Below are positions 46,268-53,284 of a stretch of DNA of 64,000 nt, one piece after another. Every line of letters begins with the position of its first letter. Position 1 is the stretch's first letter. The notes under the pieces are model-generated. The model did no database searches and was not told the DNA's origin. It saw only the letters and a list, made by a program, of their open reading frames with translations. The stretch spans positions 184,946-248,945 of the forward strand of contig NZ_QNRR01000010.1 of the NCBI RefSeq assembly GCF_003315205.1, given 5' to 3'. Position numbers and translations under genes: made by a program. The DNA is from Roseimicrobium gellanilyticum (GTDB lineage Bacteria > Verrucomicrobiota > Verrucomicrobiia > Verrucomicrobiales > Verrucomicrobiaceae).

Positions 46268-47140
46268 ATGAAACTATCGCCACGTCTCCTTTCATTCGCC
46301 GCGCTGGCCTCGCTCGCCCTGGCCGTGGGCGTCTTCGCCGCCAATCCCGTCCCCGACTCCGTGAAGCAGGGCGGATTCGCCATCGGACCCCAGGCCTACT
46401 CCTTCAACCGCTTCACTGCGTTTGAAGCTGTGGAAAAGGCCGCCGCCGCCGGTGCGAAGTGCATCGAGTTCTATCCCGGGCAGAAGCTCAGCAAGGAGAA
46501 GCCCGACTCCAAGCTGCATCATACCATGAATGATGAAGACTTCGCCGCACTCCAGGCCAAGCTGAAGCAGCACGATGTCACCGCCGTGAACTACGGCGTG
46601 GTCGGCGGCAAGGACGAAGCCGAGTGGCGCAAGATTTTTGAATTCGCGAAGAAGCTGAACCTTTACGCGATCACCACCGAGGACGTGAAGAACATCGACG
46701 TCATCGAGAAACTCGTGAAGGAGTTCGACATCAAAGTGGGCTACCATGAGCACGCCAAGCGTCCGCTGGACCGTAGCTATCAGCTCTGGGACCCGAACTA
46801 TGTGGCCCAGCTCGTGAAAGACCGCGACCCCCGCATCGGCGCCTGCGCAGATACTGGCCACTGGCAGACGAGCGGTCTCAAGCCCGTGGATTGCCTGAAG
46901 ATTCTCAAAGGCCGCATCATCAGCAGCCACCTCAAGGATCGTGAGGCGATTGGTGAGAAGAAGCCGGACATCGTGTACGGCACGGGCGTGAGCGACATCG
47001 CCGGCTGCCTTGCCGAACTCAAGGCCCAGGGCTTCGATGGCAACATCTCCGTGGAGTATGAGAACAAGTGGGAAGACAACGTCCCCGACATCAAGACCTG
47101 CATCGAGTTCGTGAAGAACTGGGGCGAGAAGAACAAGTAA
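46268..47140 (+). CDS. Exported sugar phosphate isomerase/epimerase-like TIM barrel
   Basis: I start at the ATG at 46268, which opens a signal peptide (MKLSPRLLSFAALASLALA, cleavage near VFAANP). The 290-residue mature barrel belongs to the xylose-isomerase-like AP-endonuclease-2 family: GFAIGPQAYSFNRFTAFEAVEKAAAAGAKCIEFYPG (landmarks), VGYHEHAKRP, RIGACADTGHWQ and ISSHLKDREAIG carry the metal-binding Glu, His and Asp residues. It probably works on a sugar in the periplasm together with exported Gfo/Idh/MocA enzymes, such as the one at 27407. The substrate is unknown. A strong terminator follows. Confidence 0.87.
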   Translation: MKLSPRLLSFAALASLALAVGVFAANPVPDSVKQGGFAIGPQAYSFNRFTAFEAVEKAAAAGAKCIEFYPGQKLSKEKPDSKLHHTMNDEDFAALQAKLKQHDVTAVNYGVVGGKDEAEWRKIFEFAKKLNLYAITTEDVKNIDVIEKLVKEFDIKVGYHEHAKRPLDRSYQLWDPNYVAQLVKDRDPRIGACADTGHWQTSGLKPVDCLKILKGRIISSHLKDREAIGEKKPDIVYGTGVSDIAGCLAELKAQGFDGNISVEYENKWEDNVPDIKTCIEFVKNWGEKNK

Positions 47141-47174
47141 GTCTTCTGGTCGAGTCTCAGACCACGACAATTCA

Positions 47175-47210
47175 AAAACGCCGCGGCAGAGATGCCGCGG
47201 CGTTTTGTTT
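47175..47210 (+). terminator. Strong rho-independent terminator
   Basis: AAAACGCCGCGGCA (47175-47188) and TGCCGCGGCGTTTT (47193-47206) are a perfect 14-base stem with a GAGA tetraloop and a T-rich end, 34 bases after the stop of the isomerase gene. It would also work in reverse. Confidence 0.92.
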
Positions 47211-47337
47211 ATAGGGCCGGTACGGGAGTGCGGCATGCCTGCCTGTCAGTAGAGCGGGTCTCCGATTATCTGCTCATTGAGTGTGTTGCGGATTTGCACC
47301 ATGCAACAACCGCATCCCTCCTGCAGTACTGGGCTCC

Positions 47338-48906
47338 ATGCTTCGTCCCTGCCTCGTCGCACTCTGCCTTGCTTCAACGCTCTCGGCGCAATCCCCCGAT
47401 CCCGAGCCCGCCTGGACACGCGCTGCGGACGAACGTGGCCCGATGACGGCGGATGAGGCCCGCGCCTTCATGAAACGTCTCGCGCAGCATGCGGTGGAGC
47501 ATCACATGAAGAAGACCGACTCGCCGCAGAAGGGGATGATGTACGAGTACGTGTGGTGGAAAAAGAAGGGTCAGCCCGGCCAGTTCATCCAGGGAGAGGC
47601 GCTCGATACCATGCATGACGGCGCCTGGTTCGCGTGTGCCATGGCCAATGCCCATCGCGCCACGGGGGATGGCTACTACAAGGACATCCTCGTGCATTGG
47701 CAGCTTCCCTTCTACCTCAAGATGCTGAATGAGAGTGACACGCTCTTCAACAATGCCCAGGTGGATGTGCGCGATGAGGCGAAGGACACCTGGAAGAATG
47801 CGAAGGAGTGGCTGCTCCAAGGGACTGAGAAGGGATTCGTCCCGTATTGGTGGGATGATGGTGAATCCGTGAGCCTCGAGATGCTGGGCAAGAAGTCCGA
47901 ACGACCCTTCTTTCCCTGTACGAATACGTTCGCCGGGCAACCCAATCCGGAGTTTCGACTCAAGGGATGGTCGCATGGCAGCTCGAATCACCTCGCTCAG
48001 GATCTCGGCATCTTCCTTATCCAATCATGGATGGTTCTGCGTGAGTCGCCTGACGAAGTGGGCAAGGACCTGGCTGCCGCGTGTGCACTCGCGGCGAAGC
48101 ATCTTCAGGAATGCCGCGCGCGTCATGGTGCAGCCAACATTCCGGTGGTGGTCGCTGCCTGTGGGTTACTCAATGGGGATGAAGCCATGATGAAGCGGGT
48201 GGCCTCTTGGGAGAAGGAACTGCCAGCGCACAGCCAGAATGCTTTCACGAGATCGGTGCGTGACTTCAAGCCGGGGCAGAAGAACGCCATCCCCGCCTTC
48301 GCGGATGATCCCATGTACGGGTACTACACCGGAGTGTCCAAACACCGGAGCATGCCAAGACCACTTGCTCTGGAGATGGCTCTCTACGCGTACGGCGTTC
48401 CGATGTTGTGGCAGATGTATTCGGATAACGCACCTGTGCCTCCGGGCATCAATCGATTCGATCTCACCTCCATCAATTTCATCGATGGGAAGCCGGAGCA
48501 CCTGCGTTCCCAGCGCAAGGGTCCGAGAGGTGGCTCCATTCCTGTGGGGTCACGTTTCGGTCCGCAGAATATGGCGGTGTGCGGCTGGGCGTTGCAGGCT
48601 ATCAAGCAGGACGCCAGTATCGCTGCACAGGTGAAGTCCACGGTCGCGGCGGCGTTGGGCAAGCCTGTGCCTCATCCGGATGTGCAGAAGTGGCTGGAGC
48701 GTGAACTTGGCAGTGGCTTGCGCACGTGGGAAGCAGTCTTGAATGAGTATGGCTACATTCCCACCGGCATCGGCTGCCAGAGCGCCATGCCCGGAGTGCT
48801 TTGGGATGAGTTCTCCGACAACGGAGGCTATGCGCATCTCATCAGCGCGGCGGCGCAGTGGGTTCAGTACCTTGAGGGCAAGCAGGACTGGAAGGCGTGG
48901 GAGTGA
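47338..48906 (+). CDS. Large exported protein of unknown function
   Basis: The ATG at 47338 opens a signal peptide (MLRPCLVALCLASTLSA, cleavage near QSPD). The 522-residue protein has many Trp and His residues and helical blocks (EARAFMKRLAQHAVEHHM, GDGYYKDILVHWQLPFYL, HGSSNHLAQDLGIFLIQSWMVL) of the kind seen in alpha/alpha-toroid glycan lyases and glycosidases, but no catalytic motif I can name. NRFDLTSINFIDGKPEHL near the C-terminal third is distinctive. It converges with the gene ending at 48916 (nine bases between stops). Confidence 0.75.
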   Translation: MLRPCLVALCLASTLSAQSPDPEPAWTRAADERGPMTADEARAFMKRLAQHAVEHHMKKTDSPQKGMMYEYVWWKKKGQPGQFIQGEALDTMHDGAWFACAMANAHRATGDGYYKDILVHWQLPFYLKMLNESDTLFNNAQVDVRDEAKDTWKNAKEWLLQGTEKGFVPYWWDDGESVSLEMLGKKSERPFFPCTNTFAGQPNPEFRLKGWSHGSSNHLAQDLGIFLIQSWMVLRESPDEVGKDLAAACALAAKHLQECRARHGAANIPVVVAACGLLNGDEAMMKRVASWEKELPAHSQNAFTRSVRDFKPGQKNAIPAFADDPMYGYYTGVSKHRSMPRPLALEMALYAYGVPMLWQMYSDNAPVPPGINRFDLTSINFIDGKPEHLRSQRKGPRGGSIPVGSRFGPQNMAVCGWALQAIKQDASIAAQVKSTVAAALGKPVPHPDVQKWLERELGSGLRTWEAVLNEYGYIPTGIGCQSAMPGVLWDEFSDNGGYAHLISAAAQWVQYLEGKQDWKAWE

Positions 48907-48915
48907 CCTGGAGCT

Positions 48916-49509
48916 TCATTCCTCCACGAGCGACTTCACATAGATGATCTCACACGAGCCCTCTCCGGCATCTGTGCGGCTGAGGGAACTTCGCCAGGGT
49001 TTCTCTGCTTGCGGATGTGTGGCTTCCACGAGCACTCCGGCGAGCTGGATGAGTGAGCCTTCACGCAGGGACTTCAGCTTCAGCAGTACGCCCTCACCCG
49101 CGGGTATGATGTGTGCATTGGTGCTGTGGGAGATGATGTCCTTCTCAGGAACTGGGGGCTTCCCCCAGTAGGTCCAGTGGTAGAAGCGGTTGCTCTGGCG
49201 AATGTTCAGCCGCTCAAGCACACCGGTATCGGACATTGGCCCCCAACCAAGGGCGAGGTCATAGGGGGCGAGCTTGCTTGGGGGGCCATCATCGTAACGT
49301 GTGATGCCAAGCACGCGTGCCTTCATGGAAAAGGTGGCGAGTGGTTTCAGCGTCCATCCATCCATTTGAATGGCGGCCTGTGCGGCGGTGAAATCAACCT
49401 GCCTGGGCTCTTCCTGCAACACTACCGGAGCATGCTGGATGGGCGTGCACCGCCGCCACACATAGGTGGCGGCCAAAGCCAGCAGCACCAGAAGCCAGAC
49501 TTTTCGCAT
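48916..49509 (-). CDS. Membrane-anchored protein, unknown function
   Basis: The ATG at 49509 opens one hydrophobic segment (VWLLVLLALAATYVW), which may be a signal anchor. The remaining 180 residues are soluble: DFTAAQAAIQMDGWTLKPLATFSMKARVLGITRYDDGP (landmark), YDLALGWGPMSDTGVLERLNIRQSNRFYHW and HIIPAGEGVLLKLKSLREGSLIQLAGVLVEA. The layout suggests a beta-rich domain. It is the last gene of the minus-strand run that begins with the methanethiol oxidase gene, 60 bases after the previous member. Confidence 0.7.
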   Translation of the reverse strand: MRKVWLLVLLALAATYVWRRCTPIQHAPVVLQEEPRQVDFTAAQAAIQMDGWTLKPLATFSMKARVLGITRYDDGPPSKLAPYDLALGWGPMSDTGVLERLNIRQSNRFYHWTYWGKPPVPEKDIISHSTNAHIIPAGEGVLLKLKSLREGSLIQLAGVLVEATHPQAEKPWRSSLSRTDAGEGSCEIIYVKSLVEE

Positions 49510-49569
49510 GGGCACACCATGCATGCGGGCAGAGGTACTTGGCAAGAGCGCACACTGCCTGGCATCAGG

Positions 49570-50040
49570 TCAGCCATGACCTGCCATGCGGCCGGCGTTT
49601 GCCTCGCCCTGGCATGGGCTGGAAATGCGCGGCATCCCTTGATGCACATTTCCTGCCGCAGGAGGGCTCAGAAAGGTGCGGCGGACCAGCGGTATGGTCA
49701 GCGGCTCAAGTCGGTTCCACGGCAGGAGGGAAAGCATGCGTGCGAGCAGGCAATAACCGAAGAGCAGAAACGCCACCGTGCCCAGCGCGGTGAACCAGTA
49801 GAAGCCGCGCATGGCGGAGACCTCGTACCCGACCAGGAACAGCGTGTAGGCGATGCGAATCTGCACTGGCAGGGTCCACAGTGAGCGCTCAACCGTTGCC
49901 AGCCACCCAATTTGAAGTGCGGAGAGGCTAATGGCGGCGTGGAAGCCGGCTTCATATCCAGCCAGCCCGATGCCGATGAGGATGACAGTGGCAAGCCACG
50001 CCCACCAGATGGGCTCTTTGTACAGAGGCATGAATTTCAT
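49570..50040 (-). CDS. Small integral membrane protein, unknown function
   Basis: The 156-residue protein has about three to four membrane segments (WWAWLATVILIGIGLAGYEAG, partial; AYTLFLVGYEVSAMRG; ALGTVAFLLFGYCLLARML), then a polar tail of 45 residues. No family is recognised. It lies 59 bases downstream of the methyltransferase gene on the same strand and may belong to the same operon. Confidence 0.65.
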   Translation of the reverse strand: MKFMPLYKEPIWWAWLATVILIGIGLAGYEAGFHAAISLSALQIGWLATVERSLWTLPVQIRIAYTLFLVGYEVSAMRGFYWFTALGTVAFLLFGYCLLARMLSLLPWNRLEPLTIPLVRRTFLSPPAAGNVHQGMPRISSPCQGEANAGRMAGHG

Positions 50041-50099
50041 AAACAGTAACGATGGTGGATCTGGAGTATCAGGACATGATGTGAATCAACGGCCGGTGT

Positions 50100-50936
50100 T
50101 CAGAGACGTCGCGCGACGATCTCCAGGTACTCGGCAGGTGTGTCCGTCACCTCAGGATTTCCAGAGACATTGTGCTCTTCCTGGAGGCGGACGAGGTCTG
50201 CGAGCAAAGCCTTCTGGCCGATCACGTCGAGCGACTCGAAGGCCTTCCTCGTAGGACCATAGTACTCACGGAAGAAGTCCACGGTCTCCCTTGGTGAGAA
50301 CGGGTAGCGAAGGTGCGTTGTCCGCCGTGTCATGCGAAGCAATCCGATGCCGTTGAAGAGACGATCACGTACGATGGACTCAGTGCCCCATTCCAAAGGC
50401 GATGGGGTGGAGATGGGCGGGGGCGGCAGATGCCTGCGGAAAACCTGGAACATGTGACCGATGAATCCTTCCTGTGTCCAGCAGGCCAGGGCGATGACGC
50501 CGCCGGGCTTTGTAACGCGCAACATCTCCTGAACCACCTTGCGAGGCTGCGGTGCAAACATCACGCCGAACATGCTGATCACCGCGTCGAAGCTGTTCGC
50601 GACGTAAGGGAGATCCTCCACATCGCCTTCCATGTAGTTGATGTTAAGTCCCAGATGGCTGGCGCGGTGTCGTGCTTGGGCGATGAGGTTCGATGCGATG
50701 TCAATTCCGCTGGTTTTGCAACCGAGTTGGGCGGCAATCACCGCGAGGTTGCCAGTGCCGCAGGCAGCGTCCAGCACGGTCATGCTGGAGGTGAGCGGTA
50801 GACGGGACATGAACTCTTCCGCGGCGAGTTCGTTGTACTGGGCGACGACGCCGAAGTTCCCGCTCTCCCAGGCGGTCTTTTGCTGGGCTTTGACGGAGGC
50901 GATGATGGAGGAGGGGGTGATTAGATTTGCGTGCAT
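50100..50936 (-). CDS. Class I SAM-dependent methyltransferase
   Basis: I start at the ATG at 50936 (MHANLITPSSIIASVKAQQK); the longer frame runs into the SCO gene region. The 278-residue enzyme has the SAM-binding motif I VLDAACGTGNLAVIAA, then GCKTSGIDIASN, the acidic motif and post-I stretch YMEGDVEDLPYVANSFDAVIS, and LRVTKPGGVIALACW. It belongs to the UbiE/ArsM-like type 11 group. It begins 25 bases after the SCO gene and is probably co-transcribed with the methanethiol oxidase. A thiol or sulfide substrate would make sense in that context but is not shown by the sequence. Confidence 0.88.
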   Translation of the reverse strand: MHANLITPSSIIASVKAQQKTAWESGNFGVVAQYNELAAEEFMSRLPLTSSMTVLDAACGTGNLAVIAAQLGCKTSGIDIASNLIAQARHRASHLGLNINYMEGDVEDLPYVANSFDAVISMFGVMFAPQPRKVVQEMLRVTKPGGVIALACWTQEGFIGHMFQVFRRHLPPPPISTPSPLEWGTESIVRDRLFNGIGLLRMTRRTTHLRYPFSPRETVDFFREYYGPTRKAFESLDVIGQKALLADLVRLQEEHNVSGNPEVTDTPAEYLEIVARRL

Positions 50937-50961
50937 TTGCTGTGGTGGTGGATTCAAGGGA

Positions 50962-51666
50962 CTAGGAGGACGAAGATGGGCGTGCCGGTGCTTCGCGCAG
51001 GAGAGTGCGCACATCTGCAAGCACCAGGCGCAGGTCGAGCGTGCCGCTGCTGTAGATGTTCCGGATGCGCCCCTCGCGGTCGATGAGGTAGACACGCAGG
51101 GTGTGATTGAGCGGGCCAGCGGGATCGGCGGGATTTTTCTTAACACTCACGGCCTGATCGTAAGCCTTGAGGATAGGCTCCAGTGCGGCGGGAGACGCGG
51201 TGGTGAGGAACCTCCAGGGCGAACCCTGCTTGCGACCAGCCATGACCTTCGCGTACTCCGCCATGCGCTGGGGCGTATCCGCCACAGGGTCGAAGCTCAT
51301 GCTGACAAGACCCACGTCTTTTGCGAGCTCCGCATCTGTGGTGCTGATGCGGTGGAGTTCATTCAGGATTCCGGTGGCATAGGGGCAGGCGGTGGCATCG
51401 GCGCAGCGCGTGTAGATGAAGCTCATCACGGTGACGCGTCCTTTGAAGGCTTCGCCAAGTCGCAAGCTGTGTCCCCTGGAGTCCAACACTTCACCGTCCG
51501 CGGCCTCTTTCACCACGGGGAGAGTGTAGGTCCCGGGCTGGGGCGCTTCATAGTCTCGCCAGGGGCTGCGCTTGAGCAGGGGAGAGGGCTCCGGATCGGC
51601 AGGCTGCACGTGAAGCAGTGCCACCAGGCTGGCCAGACCAACAAGGTACAGCTGAAAGGTATTCAT
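50962..51666 (-). CDS. SCO1/SenC-family copper chaperone-like protein
   Basis: The 234-residue protein has an N-terminal membrane or signal segment (LYLVGLASLVALLHV) and a thioredoxin fold with FIYTRCADATACPYA, where two cysteines are separated by five residues as in a branch of SCO proteins, and the later copper-ligand histidine in GPLNHTLRVYLID. SCO proteins deliver copper to cuproenzymes or act as thiol reductases in the periplasm. In methylotrophs a SCO gene stands next to mtoX; here it follows the SBP56-family gene by 77 bases on the same strand. It most likely matures that oxidase. Confidence 0.9.
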   Translation of the reverse strand: MNTFQLYLVGLASLVALLHVQPADPEPSPLLKRSPWRDYEAPQPGTYTLPVVKEAADGEVLDSRGHSLRLGEAFKGRVTVMSFIYTRCADATACPYATGILNELHRISTTDAELAKDVGLVSMSFDPVADTPQRMAEYAKVMAGRKQGSPWRFLTTASPAALEPILKAYDQAVSVKKNPADPAGPLNHTLRVYLIDREGRIRNIYSSGTLDLRLVLADVRTLLREAPARPSSSS

Positions 51667-51696
51667 AGTACAGAATGATGCAATATGATATGAACC

Positions 51697-51726
51697 GGCG
51701 CAGAGCCCATGAGGTGACTCCGCGCC
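51697..51726. other. Intergenic hairpin between the methanethiol oxidase and SCO genes
   Basis: GGCGCAGAG (51697-51705) and CTCCGCGCC (51718-51726) can form a 9-pair stem with one G-T pair and a 12-base loop. There is no T tract on the minus strand, so it is more likely a processing or partial-attenuation structure that sets oxidase above SCO levels than a true terminator. Confidence 0.5.
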
Positions 51727-51743
51727 AGCGGGTCGCAGTCGCG

Positions 51744-53060
51744 TCAGTTGCCCACTTTGGTGGAGCCGAAGAGCATGTGGTGGGGGCGCCCCAATTTCAG
51801 CTCGGTGAAGTCCAGCTCGAACTTCTTGGTGAGTTGCCGGCCATCCCAGGTGAAGCCCTTCACGAATTGCTCATTGGCCGTGCCTTCCTTGTCCCACTTC
51901 GCAAGGAGGGAGCTGCTGAAGTAGAGTCGCTTTCCGTCCCAGCTTTGGGACACCATGTTGAGCTGGCGGCCAATCTGGTTCTCGTGGATCAGCATGGGAT
52001 GATGCGGATTGGAGACGTCGTAGGCACGGCAGGTGCCATCGGCGAAGGAGTCCACAAAGAGTGTCTTGTCATCCGCGCTCAGACTGATGTCCACTGGGAT
52101 GACGCCGCCCTTCGGGTCACCGACGTGTGCCACTTCCTTGGCCTGCCAGTTGCCCTTTTCGTCTTCGTAGAAGAGCCAGATTTTCGAAGTCAGCGCCGTC
52201 GCGGTGAAGGCATAGTTGTGCTTTTCACCCCAGGCCCAGCGAATTTCCAGGGGCGCGCCCGGCACGGCGAAGACCTTCTTCGGCTGGCGGGTGTGGAAGT
52301 CCCACTGCACCATCGTGCCACCGAAGCGCTTCATGGCCTCTGGATCCGCGGCCACCTTGGGGAAGGCGGTCATGTAGTTGTCCAGGCCGGTGAAGGAAGT
52401 GGTAAGCAGCACATTCTTCCGTGGCAGCACGCGCGCATCATAGCCATAGCCATCAGCGAGTTCGGCGTTCTCAACGCCACGCATATCCCTGGGGGAAGGG
52501 ATCCAGTGCGTGGTGATGTACTGCGCATCATTGGTGTATTCCACCAGCGCCGTACGGCCGGTTTTGTCCTGCGCATTGGAGAGGCAGGGAATGAGCACGC
52601 GACCGGGCAGGGCATACACACCATGCGGGCCGAGCGCACCGCCGCTCTTCTCCACAAGGTCATCGATACTCTTCACGAACTTCGGCTTCGCGGGATCCGT
52701 GTGCACGTCGTAGATGAAGATGCGGCTGCTCTCCAAACCGGAGAGCCAGAGCTGGCGGCGGTCATCAGTGAAACCACCGTGGTGCGCTTCATTCCGGCTG
52801 CCGAGAGAGTGGGTGTGGATGACCTTGCCATAGGTCGGCGAGCCGGGTTTCACATCGATGGTTACCAGCTTGTCGGAGCCGTCTCCGAGTCCCTCCTCCC
52901 CGAGAGTCCAGACGTAAACGAATTCCTCCTGCCCTTCGATGCGGGCGAGGTAGGGGGAGGAGCAGGTCTCATCCGCGGTCGCCGGTGTGGCGGAGGCGAG
53001 GGTGAGCAGTGCGGCAGCAAAAAGGCCACTGCGGGAGAAACACCAAGTGCGGTTCAACAT
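51744..53060 (-). CDS. mtoX: Methanethiol oxidase (SBP56 / selenium-binding protein family), periplasmic
   Basis: Starting at the ATG at 53060, the protein (438 residues) has a signal peptide ending near TPATADETC. The mature part follows the SBP56/MtoX pattern: EEFVYVWTLG, LVTIDVKPGSPTYGKVIHTHSLG, NEAHHGGFTDDRRQLWLSGLESSRIFIYDVHTDPAKPKFVK (landmarks), GPHGVYALPGRVLIPCLSN, PLEIRWAWGEKHNYAFTATAL, SLSADDKTLFVDSFADGTCRAYDVSNPHHPML and SQSWDGKRLYFSSSLLAKWDKEG. MtoX is a copper enzyme that oxidises methanethiol to formaldehyde, sulfide and peroxide. The adjacent SCO gene supports this reading. The protein is close to normal family length. A sigma-54 promoter lies upstream. Confidence 0.87.
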   Translation of the reverse strand: MLNRTWCFSRSGLFAAALLTLASATPATADETCSSPYLARIEGQEEFVYVWTLGEEGLGDGSDKLVTIDVKPGSPTYGKVIHTHSLGSRNEAHHGGFTDDRRQLWLSGLESSRIFIYDVHTDPAKPKFVKSIDDLVEKSGGALGPHGVYALPGRVLIPCLSNAQDKTGRTALVEYTNDAQYITTHWIPSPRDMRGVENAELADGYGYDARVLPRKNVLLTTSFTGLDNYMTAFPKVAADPEAMKRFGGTMVQWDFHTRQPKKVFAVPGAPLEIRWAWGEKHNYAFTATALTSKIWLFYEDEKGNWQAKEVAHVGDPKGGVIPVDISLSADDKTLFVDSFADGTCRAYDVSNPHHPMLIHENQIGRQLNMVSQSWDGKRLYFSSSLLAKWDKEGTANEQFVKGFTWDGRQLTKKFELDFTELKLGRPHHMLFGSTKVGN

Positions 53061-53129
53061 AAAATCTGTTGCGTGGTTTCTGTATGGTCCCATGCGCGGC
53101 AGGGTGCTGGCATGGATGCAGGTCTTTAT

Positions 53130-53145
53130 TGCCAGAGCCGTGCCA
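53130..53145 (-). promoter_or_regulatory. Sigma-54 (-24/-12) promoter of the methanethiol oxidase operon
   Basis: The minus strand reads TGGCACGGCTCTGGCA from 53145 to 53130. This matches the consensus TGGCACG-N4-TTGCW at every defined position but one (the first G of the -12 TGGC replaces T). The -24 GG and -12 GC have the required spacing. Transcription would start near 53118-53120, leaving a leader of about 58 bases before the mtoX ATG. A sigma-54 activator gene is the next gene upstream. Confidence 0.72.
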
Positions 53146-53197
53146 GAAAGTGATGCCGCGAGCTAAGTGGCTGGTGCTCTGGTGGTGACGCTGATCT

Positions 53198-53272
53198 CGG
53201 GAATTTCCTCAGCGCTCGCGAGATTTCGCGAATCACGGGAATCCGTGACCTCACTCGCGAAAATCCGGGAAT
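53198..53272. promoter_or_regulatory. Candidate upstream activating sequences for the sigma-54 promoter
   Basis: CGGGAAT occurs three times (53198-53204, 53236-53242, 53266-53272). The middle copy lies within the perfect palindrome TCACGGGAATCCGTGA (53233-53248). Copies of CGCGA precede the second and third. The sites lie about 55-140 bases upstream of the -24 box, the usual range for enhancer-binding activators. Confidence 0.55.
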
Positions 53273-53284
53273 GCGAGTCGAAGT

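Noticed and set aside
51675..53153. 492-codon plus-strand frame opposite the methanethiol oxidase gene
   Set aside because: The minus-strand protein matches SBP56 throughout; the opposite frame has no recognisable domain.
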